DNA of 64,000 nucleotides from Treponema sp. (GCA_018384055.1 JAHAZL010000056.1:1-64000), one strand, 5' to 3'; positions 50,380 to 61,007 are shown, counted from the first letter of the stretch. The notes: generated by a model not told the origin, from the letters alone. A program made the numbers and translations.

Positions 50380-52020
50380 TTAAAAGAAAAAGCGTGACAG
50401 GAAAGTTACACTTCCAGCCCTTACAAGATAGCCTGATTCAACATATTCCCTATCCTTTCTTGAAAAAAGTTTGATGGCATCTTCCATTTCAAGAGAAAGC
50501 CTCATTGACTTCTTGATGTTCAGGTAAATATTCCCGCGAAGATTTGGACACTTGTCGCTCTTTGTATCAATGGATTCAACTACACCTGCAGAAAATCCCC
50601 ATCTTTCGAATTCATCATCATAGGCAATGGAACCTTCAACGGAATGCCTGTATTCATTTGAAGGAACGTGTTTCCAGTGAGCCCTCCATCCTCCACGCAA
50701 AGTAAAGATGCCGTATTTTACAGTAAGGCCATTGTCTGTAGTAAAGAGAATTCTGTCATAGGGCTTAAATCCAAACACGCCACAAGGTTTCCTTGTTGAA
50801 TAGTCACCTTCCCAGGCATAGTTGTCAAAGGCTGTTTTTTTGAATTCTATACCGCTGTTAAGAGTAATGGAATCAAAAAGAGGAATTACAATCTTTGAAT
50901 TTGCAAACCAGTCTGAAGATTCCTTTGTAAGGCTTGTCATCTGAGCAAACTTGTATTTTCTTTCAAGAACAGAAAACTGCTCGTGATTTGTTTCAAGACC
51001 ACCGTTTAAACCGATGACAAGTTTGCGTCCGTTGCTAAGTGGAGTCCTGACTTCTGCACCAGTACTGAATGAAGGAACGACATTTCTTTCATATCCGATT
51101 TCTGTTCCTCCTGCAATGCCACCGCGAAGAAAAGCCGTAACCAAGTCGCTTTCATAACCTGTAAAAAGGGTTGCATCACCACGGAAAATTTCGTCCGTTA
51201 TGACTTCATCGTGTTTGCCGATGAAAGTTTCAAGCTGAAAATTGCACTCAAGGCCTGCAGAAAATCCCTTGTTGTACCATGAGAAAACAAATCCAGGATC
51301 CGTATAGAAAACATTTACGTTTTTTTCCTGCTTAAGAAAATTTCCGTCATTGATGATTCCAGAATAACGGTTGTACCAGTAGGCTTCGGATTCTGAATAA
51401 AATTCAAAACCAGAATCGCCAAAGTAATGGTCAAAAAGAAAAACTCCGGAAACTTTCTGCGAGTTCATGTCATAGAAGTAAGCATTCAAGCCCTGAAGAC
51501 CAGTACAACACCTGTCGTACCTTCCGCCAATGGTCAAATCAGATTCAATGGCATGAAAGGATTTTTCCGCATAGAGTTTTGTACCGTTGTCAAAGTAACC
51601 GTCACCTGCAGTATGCTTTCCATAACCGTTTCTGCTGAAATGAGAAAATTCAATTCTGAAAGGATCAGTATTTGAATCCTTGAATACGGAAAAGTCCCCT
51701 ATAAAGTCTCCAGGGAAACCTCCGCCAACCAACCCTTGAGCATACACGTTTTTGTTTTCACCAGTAAAGAAATTTGCTTCAGGTTCTGCACCGTCATCAT
51801 AGACAATGTGTTCTCCAGGAAGTTTTGGCATGATGTTCTTTTCTTCACCTGCAGAAGGAACAACCTTTGAAAAGTCAGGAACAGCATCACGACCGGCAAC
51901 AATTGTATCTCCAGACACAGTTGTTGTCATTTCCGGAAGCTGAATTTTTTCATCCTCATTATTCTGTGCAAAACAAAGGGCTGCACAGAAGGCAAACATT
52001 ACAACAAATAATTTTTTCAT
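50380..52020 (-). CDS. Predicted outer-membrane beta-barrel protein
   Basis: Function unknown. The 546 residues start with a signal peptide (MKKLFVVMFAFCAALCFAQ). From ~85 onward alternating aromatic/hydrophobic strands separated by charged turns predominate (FHAIESDLTIGGRYD, GFSAGLECNFQLETF, YGIFTLRGGWRAHW), ending in SVTFLSRFFF with a terminal Phe, as in barrels inserted by BAM. There is no TonB plug domain or clear TonB box. It lies directly upstream of exbB and 4 bp after the TPR gene stop, so the ExbBD/TonB unit may act on it or on its partner. Confidence 0.8.
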   Translation of the reverse strand: MKKLFVVMFAFCAALCFAQNNEDEKIQLPEMTTTVSGDTIVAGRDAVPDFSKVVPSAGEEKNIMPKLPGEHIVYDDGAEPEANFFTGENKNVYAQGLVGGGFPGDFIGDFSVFKDSNTDPFRIEFSHFSRNGYGKHTAGDGYFDNGTKLYAEKSFHAIESDLTIGGRYDRCCTGLQGLNAYFYDMNSQKVSGVFLFDHYFGDSGFEFYSESEAYWYNRYSGIINDGNFLKQEKNVNVFYTDPGFVFSWYNKGFSAGLECNFQLETFIGKHDEVITDEIFRGDATLFTGYESDLVTAFLRGGIAGGTEIGYERNVVPSFSTGAEVRTPLSNGRKLVIGLNGGLETNHEQFSVLERKYKFAQMTSLTKESSDWFANSKIVIPLFDSITLNSGIEFKKTAFDNYAWEGDYSTRKPCGVFGFKPYDRILFTTDNGLTVKYGIFTLRGGWRAHWKHVPSNEYRHSVEGSIAYDDEFERWGFSAGVVESIDTKSDKCPNLRGNIYLNIKKSMRLSLEMEDAIKLFSRKDREYVESGYLVRAGSVTFLSRFFF

Positions 52021-52023
52021 ACA

Positions 52024-54933
52024 CTACCTTTTCAAGAATTCTCGGACACTTTTTGCATGGACAGTATCCGGATACAGTTCAATTAAGTTTTCCGCAACGT
52101 TCTTTGCATCACCTTTCTTTCCTGCAGCATCAAAAGTTTCTGCCGCACCGTAAAGTGCTCTGGATGCAAGTTCATTGCTTCCACCCATGCGGGAATACTT
52201 TGCAGCAGCAAGAAAATACCCGGCAGATGAAAGGCAATCATTATCGTGCCTTTTCCCTTCTGCAAGAATAACGGCGTTTTTAGCAGCATAAAGGCACTCT
52301 GCATCTATGTTGCCACTTTTTGTCTGTTCTGCATAAATTCTTTCGGAAATCGAAAGGGCTGCATCAGAATATTTTTCTGCATTCCAGATGAATTCTGCAA
52401 GTTCAGTACCGGCAATGCGACCTTCCCTTGTCTTATGTTTCCCGAGGGACTCATACTTTTTTGAAAGTATAATCTTCTTAGGATCATTTCCCGATTCAGC
52501 AAGAACCTTAAGAGATTCCATTTCTTTTCTTGCATGACTCTTCTGCTCTTCGTTTAAAGCAGAATCCAGCATCTTTTTGCAGATTTCCAAAGCCTTAGGA
52601 TAATTTCCGTCTTCCCTGTACAGTCCAACAAGATTTTTTGAAGCAGCATAGGCAAAAGAAGATTTCGGATATTCCAAAAGAAGAAGTTCATAGGAAAGCA
52701 TAGCCATCCTTGAATCTCCTATTTTCCTCTGACTGTCTCCACAATAAAAAAGCGCTCCTTCATAATAATTTCCCTTTGGATAATTTTTTTTATAGTCTTC
52801 AAAACGAAGGATCGCTTCCCTGAATTTTTCATTTGAATAAAACAACTCTGCCCTTCGATAGTAACTTTCCTCTGCATATTTAGAAGAAGAAAATCTAGTT
52901 CCTATCTCCTTGAAAAGCCTGTCACTTTCATTAATTTTTCCGGCGCGGGAATAAAGCAAAGCAGTTTCATACCTGCAGTAAATTCCAAAATCACTAGAAG
53001 CTTTTACATAAGGAGAAAGGACTGAGATGGCTTTATCCAAATTGCCAGAGTCAGCATAGACAGATGAGGCAAGCAATGTTGCACTTTCTTTTTCCCCGTC
53101 GGATCTTGCCAGGTTGACTGCAAGGGAAGATTGTTCAAGAGCTTTCTTAAAGTCACCTGCAGAAATGAAAGAATTTGCACAAACAATTGCTGCACTATAG
53201 CAAAGGGAATGGCCTGGAAAAAGGCTGCTGAAATTTTCAAGAGTATCGAATGCCGAAGTTTTTCCAAGTTTATACTGGCAGTATCCTAGATAAAAAACAG
53301 CATATCCTCTGTTGGTCTTTGCATTTGTCATAAGGTATTCAGAAAACAGATTTTCTGCATTTTTCCATTCCTTCAAATTGAAACAGGAAAGGGCCGCAAT
53401 GTATTTTCCTTCAACTGAATTTGACCTGAGGCCTTCCTTCTTACTTAAAGCAAGATAACCGCAGGAAAAAAGAACTTTTGCATAGTCAGTAATTTCATCA
53501 CCGGCAAGATTGAGGCTTCCGTAAATTTCCATAGCCTTCTTTTCTCTTCCGGACATGGCATAGCAACGGGCAAGAAGTTTTTGTTTTCCATCATAGAAAG
53601 ATTCTCCTTTTTTAAAGATAACTTTCCCTGATTCAAGGATATTTTCCGCCTCATTTATTTTCCCGCAGTTTAGAAGTCCCATGGCATAGTAATAGGCAGA
53701 CTTTCGGCAAAGGTTTACATCATCGGATACTTTTGTTTTTTCGTAGGCATTCTTTCCATGGTTACAACAGTTTGACCAGTCTCCTATAAAGGCATACTGT
53801 TCTGCAAAAGCCGCTTCGTAATCTGCATAGAGTTCATTGCTTTCCTCAAGTTTCCCCACCAATTCAAGGGGATTGCCACTAACCCTTGCACGGTAAAGGG
53901 AAATCAAGGACGCATACCGTTTTTCCCCATCGTACTTTTCCGCTCTATTGAAATAAGAAAGGGCATTTTCATAATCCCCGTTTTCAAAACAATCAGTGGC
54001 AACTCGAGTCCAGAATTCTGCCAGAAGTTCAGGATTTGAAGAAAATTTTTCTGAAAGTCTTTCAAAAACCTGAGCAGAATTTTTACCCGTCTGCTTTTCG
54101 TAGGATGAAGAAATTCTATAGGCAGTTCTGAAGCCTTCTGTTGAAACACTTACATCAGTACTGTCGAAGGCTTTGGTACAGCAAGTCCATGCATTTCTAT
54201 AATCATTCTTGCCTTCATAGGCTTTCGATGCCAGCAAGGAAAGTTCAGCATATAGATTAGAAAGAGGCTGCCCCTTCATCTCAGGCGTTTTTTTATACAG
54301 AGAAATGAGTGCGTCATATTTCTTTTCATAAAGGTAGCTTTCAAAAAGCATGACAAAGGAATCCGAATAGGAATCCACTGGATAACTGCCACCTCTGGAA
54401 ACTACGGATTCAAAAACAGGAATGCATTTTCCGTATTCTTCAGAAATGAAATAGATTTCTCCAGCATAATAAACCGCCATATTGTAATAATGCTCGGACT
54501 TCTTTGAGATTTTTTTTGATCTGGATATTTTGCAGCATTTATAAAATGCAGCCAAAGCATCCGAATTTTTCTTTAGGGCTAGCTTTGACCTTCCAAGCCA
54601 ATAGAAGGACATGACCTGAACATCCACATCATCACTACCAGATGCTCTTGATAACACAGGTTCCGCTTCAGAATTTCTTCCGAGAAAACAAAGGCTTTCA
54701 CCTTTATATAAAAGTGCCTTGTAGTAGTAGATTGAATCTGGATGATTTTGAACAAGAGTGTCTGCGTGTTCAATTACGGAAGGATAAGCGGCTCCTGAAT
54801 ATGCAGTAACGATTTCTGAAAAAATCCAGGAGTCACCGGACGCTGAATCTGCAGGCCCTGCAAAACCAAGAGAGGCTGCAAGAAACACAGCAGACACAGC
54901 AACGGTAATTTTTTTTGCTTTATTTTTTTTCAT
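52024..54933 (-). CDS. Large periplasmic TPR protein
   Basis: This 969-residue protein has a signal peptide (KKITVAVSAVFLAASLGFAG) followed by TPR-like helix pairs throughout, for example YYYKALLYKGESLCFLGRN, SYYRRAELFYSNEKFREAI and AAVFYLGYCQ-type blocks. The final repeat resembles YbgF (AKNVAENLIELYPDTVHAKSVREFL). TPR arrays bind peptides or proteins, and a YbgF/BamD-like assembly role at the outer membrane fits its neighbours. It overlaps the previous gene by 14 nt and is followed by the barrel and ExbBD/TonB genes. Confidence 0.87.
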   Translation of the reverse strand: MKKNKAKKITVAVSAVFLAASLGFAGPADSASGDSWIFSEIVTAYSGAAYPSVIEHADTLVQNHPDSIYYYKALLYKGESLCFLGRNSEAEPVLSRASGSDDVDVQVMSFYWLGRSKLALKKNSDALAAFYKCCKISRSKKISKKSEHYYNMAVYYAGEIYFISEEYGKCIPVFESVVSRGGSYPVDSYSDSFVMLFESYLYEKKYDALISLYKKTPEMKGQPLSNLYAELSLLASKAYEGKNDYRNAWTCCTKAFDSTDVSVSTEGFRTAYRISSSYEKQTGKNSAQVFERLSEKFSSNPELLAEFWTRVATDCFENGDYENALSYFNRAEKYDGEKRYASLISLYRARVSGNPLELVGKLEESNELYADYEAAFAEQYAFIGDWSNCCNHGKNAYEKTKVSDDVNLCRKSAYYYAMGLLNCGKINEAENILESGKVIFKKGESFYDGKQKLLARCYAMSGREKKAMEIYGSLNLAGDEITDYAKVLFSCGYLALSKKEGLRSNSVEGKYIAALSCFNLKEWKNAENLFSEYLMTNAKTNRGYAVFYLGYCQYKLGKTSAFDTLENFSSLFPGHSLCYSAAIVCANSFISAGDFKKALEQSSLAVNLARSDGEKESATLLASSVYADSGNLDKAISVLSPYVKASSDFGIYCRYETALLYSRAGKINESDRLFKEIGTRFSSSKYAEESYYRRAELFYSNEKFREAILRFEDYKKNYPKGNYYEGALFYCGDSQRKIGDSRMAMLSYELLLLEYPKSSFAYAASKNLVGLYREDGNYPKALEICKKMLDSALNEEQKSHARKEMESLKVLAESGNDPKKIILSKKYESLGKHKTREGRIAGTELAEFIWNAEKYSDAALSISERIYAEQTKSGNIDAECLYAAKNAVILAEGKRHDNDCLSSAGYFLAAAKYSRMGGSNELASRALYGAAETFDAAGKKGDAKNVAENLIELYPDTVHAKSVREFLKR

Positions 54934-56317
54934 AAGGGAAAAATGCCTCAGTTGCTTTTACTCTTTCGAGATGTACATAAGCTCCGCTGTATTTTTCAAG
55001 GAATTTGTCCATGGAGATTTCTTCACCCTGTTCAAAAATGAAACATCCGAATTTTCCGTTTCTGTCAAAATAAGGGAAGAATACTATACAGTTATTGAAA
55101 ACAAGGTCGTCTGCCTTGATGGCAGATCCCTGCCTAATTGCACCAAGATAGAACCATTCAGGTTCGGTAACGGCAAGGACATAAAGCATTGACTTCAAGT
55201 GGTCTGCCGAATATCCAGTGTTTTTAAGATACCCAGTAGAATTGAGGATTTTACCGTCAACGATTTCTGATGAAAAATAATTGTAGTTTACATCAAGGCC
55301 AGCAGACTTGTAGTCTCCATGCCTGCTTGACCGGATTGAATATGCTTCCGAGGCAAGGTTTCTGCACCAGTCCAAAGTAAATGTAAGGTTCCAGTCCTGA
55401 GACATTACGCCGTTCTTTCCCACAGAATTAAATTCCATTGTAGGAACTGTAAGTTGCTGGATTGCTGTTCCATAGCCGCGGTAAGGCTCAACGATACCGT
55501 CAACGATCCACTTGAGGAATCCGGCTCCAGAAAGGAAATGCTTTTTCTTGAGTTCTTCTGCAGAAACAGGATTACCGTATTCATCCATTACAAGAATGTC
55601 TTTTCCTGTAAAGATGGACTTGAGTTTTCCATGTTCGTCATAGCTTGCATCATCCATAAACGTGAAAGAATCAAGATTATTGCGGATAGTGCCTGCCATT
55701 ATGAGTGTATTTGTATACTGATTTTTAAGGACTGTTACCTTGTCCCATGGAAGGGATTTCTTTGTCCAGTTCCTCACTTCATGGAAAGAAGCCGTATAAA
55801 GCCTGTTGAAAGGAACTCCAACAAGGACGGAACGGGCAGCATAGGATCCGCAGATTATAAGGTCTGCATAAGTCTTGGTTCCTTCCGGTCTGAACTGAAG
55901 GTAAACATCAGAATCCTGATTGAAATAATATTCTACACGAAGTGGCTTTTCACCCTTGTTCTTGCTGCGATATAAAATCCAGCTGCCTGCAGCTCCTTTG
56001 GGATAAACGGCAGCCCGTACGGTTTTTACAGTATCGCCGTTTATCATGTTGATGTCGATTTCCGAACGGGGAGCAACAACAACGCTAAACTCATCGTCAC
56101 TTTCTTCAAGACGTATCTGATAGGTAACGCCAACCCTGTTGTCCTTGAACTGTTCCTTGTAGTTCCTTAATGTATTAAGATCAGGAGTAAGCCAGGAATT
56201 GACTATAGTCCGTCTGATTTCTGCAGAGTCTGGAATATCATAGCTGTTGTAGTCTGCAAAGGCAGAAAATCCAAGGACTATAAAAATAAAATTCAACAAT
56301 AATTTTTTCATAAGCAT
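54920..56317 (-). CDS. Conserved secreted protein of unknown function
   Basis: I do not recognise this 465-residue protein. A signal peptide (MKKLLLNFIFIVLGFSAFADY) precedes a globular beta-rich sequence with no membrane helices. The alternative ATGs at 56317 and 56311 differ by two codons; neither has a good Shine-Dalgarno. A PEGA-free strand pattern, GVTYQIRLEESDDEFSVVV and YFNQDSDVYLQFRPEG, and a CIVFFPYFDRNGKFGC segment with two Cys stand out. It is the first gene of the operon running to tonB, suggesting an envelope role. A TATAAT lies ~60 nt upstream without a good -35. Confidence 0.78.
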   Translation of the reverse strand: MLMKKLLLNFIFIVLGFSAFADYNSYDIPDSAEIRRTIVNSWLTPDLNTLRNYKEQFKDNRVGVTYQIRLEESDDEFSVVVAPRSEIDINMINGDTVKTVRAAVYPKGAAGSWILYRSKNKGEKPLRVEYYFNQDSDVYLQFRPEGTKTYADLIICGSYAARSVLVGVPFNRLYTASFHEVRNWTKKSLPWDKVTVLKNQYTNTLIMAGTIRNNLDSFTFMDDASYDEHGKLKSIFTGKDILVMDEYGNPVSAEELKKKHFLSGAGFLKWIVDGIVEPYRGYGTAIQQLTVPTMEFNSVGKNGVMSQDWNLTFTLDWCRNLASEAYSIRSSRHGDYKSAGLDVNYNYFSSEIVDGKILNSTGYLKNTGYSADHLKSMLYVLAVTEPEWFYLGAIRQGSAIKADDLVFNNCIVFFPYFDRNGKFGCFIFEQGEEISMDKFLEKYSGAYVHLERVKATEAFFPYEKK

Positions 56318-56400
56318 TCACTTGATGGAGGCACTGGAAACTCAAGATTACCAGAGCCAGCTTTATTATAATAACAACAGACCAGACAGAAAGTTTCAGT

Positions 56401-59400
56401 TTAATTGCTTACCGGAGCATCCTTCATGGCAACAGGTTCTGGATCAACAAACTGGGCAGCACCTTCTGCAAGCTGAACTTCAGGTTTTACAACCGACTTG
56501 TCAGGTCCATGAACCATTCCGTCAGCTTCCTCATCCGGATGCTTTCCAACTGGAGCATTTGAAAGCAAAAGCTTAAGGCGGTTAAGCTGGTTAACTTCAC
56601 TTGAACCTGGGTCATAGTCAACGGCTGAAATATTTGCCTCAGGATATCTGCGGCGAAGTTCCTTGATCATACCCTTTCCCGTAACATGGTTAGGAAGACA
56701 GGCAAATGGCTGAACGCAGGCAATTGAAGGACAACCGCTGTGAATGAGTTCTACCATTTCTGCAGTGAGGAACCAGCCTTCACCCGTAATGTTTCCAAGC
56801 TGAACTATATCATCAACTCCCTTCATCATGTCATAGATCAAGTGTGGAGGTTCAAAACGGTGGCTCTTTCTAAGCTGCTTCTTCATATAACCGCGGAAAA
56901 GTTCAAGCATAGAAACAAGGCGACGTGCATTCTTCTCCGTTTTCTTAGGGAAAGCAAGTTCCTGATGGCGGAAAATACCGGTAGAGAATGTATAGAAGAA
57001 GAAGTCCATAAGGTCAGGCATTACGCATTCTGCACCTTCGCGTTCAATAACATTTACGATGTCGTTGTTTGCAGTAGGATGGAATTTAACGAGAATCTCA
57101 CCTACAACACCAACCCTAGGCTTCTTTACAGGAACAAGAGGGAGCCTGTCAAAGTCACGGACAATTCCTTTGATGAGTTTTCTGAACTTCAAGTGAGAAA
57201 GTGACTTCAATGAAAGTTCACATTTTCCGTTCCATTTTTCATAGAGGGCATTGGCACTGCCTGGAACCTTTTCATAAGGACGGGTTCTGTAGAGAACGCG
57301 CATCAAAAGGTCTCCAAGGACCAGGGCTCTCATGGCACGGATCAAAAGGCTTGGAGTAATCTTGAAGCCAGGATTGCTTTCAAAGCCCTGGGCACTCAAT
57401 GAAATTACAGGAACCTGAGAAAGGCCAGCATCAGCAAGAGCACGGCGAATGAATCCGATGTAGTTTGTAGCACGGCATCCACCGCCGGTCTGAGTAACCA
57501 TAAGGCTTGTCTTGTTTACATCATACTTGCCGCTCTGAAGGGCTGCAATCATCTGCCCCGCAACAAGAATTGATGGATAGCAGGCATCGTTGTTTACATA
57601 TTTGAGACCTGTTTCAATGGCCATTGGGTCAACTGCATCGAGAACAACGAAGTCATATCCTGAATACCTGAAGGCCTGCTGAACAAGCCTGAAGTGGATA
57701 GGACTCATCTGAGGAGCAAGAATTGTATGCTTGTACTTCATTTCCTTTGTGAATACCTGGCGCTTGAAGGCGGCAGATTTCACGGTAAGTTTTGTCCTGT
57801 TTCTTTCACGGGCACGAACAGCTGCAATGAGGGAGCGGATGCGAATACGAACTGCACCAAGATTTGAACCTTCGTCAATCTTGATGAGGGTATACATGCG
57901 GCTCTTTGACTTCATAATTTCATCAACCTGATCTGCAGTAACGGCATCAAGGCCGCAGCCGAAAGAGGTAAGCTGAACGAGTTCCATGTTTGCCATGCCG
58001 CTTACGAATACACCGGCACGGTAAAGTCTGTTGTGGTATGACCACTGGTCAATGATGCGCAAAGGCCTTTCAATGGAACCAAGGTGAGCAACAGAATCTT
58101 CCGTAAATACAGCCATTCCAAGACCATTGATCATTTCCGGAATACCGTGGTTGATTTCCGGATCAAGGTGATAAGGACGGCCTGCAAGAACGATACCGTT
58201 ACCGCCGCGAGTGATTGTCTCTTCAAGAGCTTCTTCACCCTTTTCCTGAACTTCCTTCTTGAACTTTTCCTGTTCTGCCCAGGCAGCTTCAACAGCATCT
58301 GAAATCTGTTTCTTTGTAAGCTTAGGGAATTTCTTTGTCATCTCTTCAAAGAGACGAACTGCAAGACGGTCCTTGTCATAGATAGGAAGGAACGGATTCA
58401 TGAAGAAAATTGTATCATCCTGTCTCAGGCGATCAACATTGTTTCGGAGAACTTCAGGATAGCTTGTGACGATAGGACAGTTGTAGTGGTTTCCAGCTCC
58501 AGGATCTTCCTGCTTTTCATAAGGAACACAAGGATAGAAAATAAACTTTACACCCTGCTGAAGAAGGCTTTCCACATGACCGTGGGAAATTTTTCCTGGG
58601 TAACAAACTGATTCTGAAGGAATTGTTTCAAGTCCCTTTTCGTAGATTGCACGGCTTGATCTAGGAGAAAGCTTTACGCGGAATCCAAGCTTTGTAAAGA
58701 ATGTAAACCACAAAGGATAGTTTTCATACATGTTGAGGACACGAGGAATACCGACATCTCCCATTGGTGCATCCTCTGCCTTGAGAGGTACATAGCTGAA
58801 GAGCCTCTTGTACTTCCATTCAAAAAGGTTAGGAAGCTTTTCGTTGTCATCGTCCGCCCCCTTTGTATTTGCTTTGTTGCTTGCATCAACCAGCTTTGAC
58901 TTATCTGCAGAAGATTCTTCAATGTCTGCACCGCGTTCACAGCGGTTTCCAGTAATGAACTTGCGGCGTTCGTCACCGGCAATGAAAGTATTGATTGTAA
59001 GGAGACAGTTGTTTGAACATTTTCCGCAGCGCTTAAGTTCAAGCTCAACCTTGAAGTTTTCAAGCTGATCTACTGTAGCAATGTTTGACTTAACGAACTT
59101 TGGAGTCTGGTCAGGATCATCCGGCTTTGGACGGCGAAGGTCTTCCCACTGGTCCTGGGCAATGAGGGCACTACCATAGGCACCCATGAGGCCTGCAACA
59201 TCAGGTCTGTATACATTTACACCTGCAATTTTTTCAAAGGCACGGAGAACTGCATCGTTAAAGAAAGTTCCACCCTGAACTACAACCTTTGTACCGATTT
59301 CACTTGCACGGCGAAGCTTGATTACCTTGAAAAGAGCATTTTTGATTACGGAATAAGAAAGACCCGCAGAAATGTCTGCAACTTCAGCACCTTCCTTCTG

Positions 59401-60987
59401 TGCCTGCTTAACGCGGCTGTTCATGAATACTGTACAGCGGGTACCAAGGTCTACAGGCTTCTTTGCCATAAGGGCAATCTTAGAGAATTTCTGGACGCTC
59501 ATACCCATTGTGCGTGCAAAGTTATCAAGGAAGGAACCGCATCCTGCAGAACAGGCTTCGTTAAGCTGGATGCTTACGATGGCACCGTCCTTCATGCGGA
59601 GACACTTCATGTCCTGACCACCGATATCCAGAAGGAACTCTACGCCAGGAACAAAGAAATCTGCGGCGCGATAGTGGGTGATTGTTTCAACTTCACCGGC
59701 ATCAACGCCAAGGGCTGCCTGGAACAATGCTTCACCGTAACCTGTAGAAACGGCACGGGCAATATAGCATTTTTCAGGAAGAATTGAATATAGTTTTTTA
59801 AGAACCTTTACTGCAAGGTCAACAGGATTTCCTGCATTTACATCGTAGAAACGCCAGAGGATCCTTCCCTTTGTATCAGTAAGGACTGCCTTTGTAGTTG
59901 TAGAACCTGCATCAAGGCCAAGGAAAACAGGACCTTCAGTCTTATCAAGTTCACCTACAAGAGCCTTTTCAGTTGAATGCCTCTGGTTGAATTCATCAAG
60001 TTCAGCCTGAGAAGTAAATAGAGGCTCAAGACGCTGAACTTCCTGCATTTCAGCCCCTACAAGATTTGTAAGGCTTGCGCGGAATTCCTTTATTGTCGGA
60101 AATACGGCAGGTGTATCTTCACCCTTAGCATTTACCCATTTGATTTCTCTTTCTGCAGAATAGGCGGCACCAGAAGCCACAAAGAGCTGGCTGTTTTCAG
60201 GAACAATCTGTTCGTCTTCCTTAAGTTTGAGGGTAACTACAAAGCGTTCGCGAAGCTGGTCCAAAAAGTGCAATGGTCCACCAAGGAATGCAACATGACC
60301 CCTGATTGGTTTACCGCAGGCAAGTCCCGAAATTGTCTGGGAAACAACAGCCTGGAAAATAGATGCGGCAATGTCTTCCCTTCTTGCACCTTCGTTGATG
60401 AGCGGCTGAACGTCTGTCTTTGCAAAAACACCGCAGCGGGCAGCAATCGGATAGATTGTTGTTGCACCGCGGGCAAGTTCGTTAAGGCCAGAAGCATCTG
60501 TTTCAAGCAAAGCTGCCATCTGGTCAATGAAGGCACCTGTACCGCCGGCACAAGTTCCGTTCATGCGCTGTTCTACGCCGCCTTTAAAATATGTAATCTT
60601 GGCATCTTCACCACCAAGTTCGATGACAACATCAGTCTGCGGAATGATTTTGCGTACAGCTGTAGTTGCCGCAACAACTTCCTGGATGAAAGGAATGTTG
60701 AGCCACTGGGAAACGGAAAGACCTCCCGATCCAGTAACCTTTACACTTACAGTCTGATTTTCCTTCTGAGGGAAAAGACCTTCCAATGTATCAAAAGCTT
60801 TATTTACAACTGCAATGATTGTATTGCGGATGTCTGCGCGATGGCGTTCATATGCTCCGTAAAGGAGTTCATCATTGTCACCTAAAGCAACAACCTTAAC
60901 GGTTGTGGATCCGACATCAATACCCATGCGGATAGGTTTTACAACAGGTTTAAGCGATGTGATGTTTCCAAGCGAATTATTTTCCAT
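56401..60987 (-). CDS. 2-hydroxyacyl-CoA dehydratase activase-like fusion protein
   Basis: This 1528-residue protein combines two BadF/BadG-type ATPase modules and a dehydratase-like part. Module 1 has GIDVGSTTVKVV (~22) and GTCAGGTGAFIDQM; module 2 has GLDAGSTTTKAVL (~340), DIGGQDMK and CSAGCGSFLDNFA with [4Fe-4S]-ligand Cys. Next is a DUF2229-like block (GIPRVLNMYENYPLWFTFF) and a region with the HgdB-type motif (YPCVPYE, NDACYPSI). Known relatives activate 2-hydroxyglutaryl-CoA dehydratase by ATP-driven electron transfer; the substrate here is unknown and no dedicated pathway gene is adjacent. AGGAA precedes the ATG, behind a good promoter (61008-61036). Confidence 0.9.
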   Translation of the reverse strand: MENNSLGNITSLKPVVKPIRMGIDVGSTTVKVVALGDNDELLYGAYERHRADIRNTIIAVVNKAFDTLEGLFPQKENQTVSVKVTGSGGLSVSQWLNIPFIQEVVAATTAVRKIIPQTDVVIELGGEDAKITYFKGGVEQRMNGTCAGGTGAFIDQMAALLETDASGLNELARGATTIYPIAARCGVFAKTDVQPLINEGARREDIAASIFQAVVSQTISGLACGKPIRGHVAFLGGPLHFLDQLRERFVVTLKLKEDEQIVPENSQLFVASGAAYSAEREIKWVNAKGEDTPAVFPTIKEFRASLTNLVGAEMQEVQRLEPLFTSQAELDEFNQRHSTEKALVGELDKTEGPVFLGLDAGSTTTKAVLTDTKGRILWRFYDVNAGNPVDLAVKVLKKLYSILPEKCYIARAVSTGYGEALFQAALGVDAGEVETITHYRAADFFVPGVEFLLDIGGQDMKCLRMKDGAIVSIQLNEACSAGCGSFLDNFARTMGMSVQKFSKIALMAKKPVDLGTRCTVFMNSRVKQAQKEGAEVADISAGLSYSVIKNALFKVIKLRRASEIGTKVVVQGGTFFNDAVLRAFEKIAGVNVYRPDVAGLMGAYGSALIAQDQWEDLRRPKPDDPDQTPKFVKSNIATVDQLENFKVELELKRCGKCSNNCLLTINTFIAGDERRKFITGNRCERGADIEESSADKSKLVDASNKANTKGADDDNEKLPNLFEWKYKRLFSYVPLKAEDAPMGDVGIPRVLNMYENYPLWFTFFTKLGFRVKLSPRSSRAIYEKGLETIPSESVCYPGKISHGHVESLLQQGVKFIFYPCVPYEKQEDPGAGNHYNCPIVTSYPEVLRNNVDRLRQDDTIFFMNPFLPIYDKDRLAVRLFEEMTKKFPKLTKKQISDAVEAAWAEQEKFKKEVQEKGEEALEETITRGGNGIVLAGRPYHLDPEINHGIPEMINGLGMAVFTEDSVAHLGSIERPLRIIDQWSYHNRLYRAGVFVSGMANMELVQLTSFGCGLDAVTADQVDEIMKSKSRMYTLIKIDEGSNLGAVRIRIRSLIAAVRARERNRTKLTVKSAAFKRQVFTKEMKYKHTILAPQMSPIHFRLVQQAFRYSGYDFVVLDAVDPMAIETGLKYVNNDACYPSILVAGQMIAALQSGKYDVNKTSLMVTQTGGGCRATNYIGFIRRALADAGLSQVPVISLSAQGFESNPGFKITPSLLIRAMRALVLGDLLMRVLYRTRPYEKVPGSANALYEKWNGKCELSLKSLSHLKFRKLIKGIVRDFDRLPLVPVKKPRVGVVGEILVKFHPTANNDIVNVIEREGAECVMPDLMDFFFYTFSTGIFRHQELAFPKKTEKNARRLVSMLELFRGYMKKQLRKSHRFEPPHLIYDMMKGVDDIVQLGNITGEGWFLTAEMVELIHSGCPSIACVQPFACLPNHVTGKGMIKELRRRYPEANISAVDYDPGSSEVNQLNRLKLLLSNAPVGKHPDEEADGMVHGPDKSVVKPEVQLAEGAAQFVDPEPVAMKDAPVSN

Positions 60988-61007
60988 ACAATATTCCTAT
61001 TTTTACA

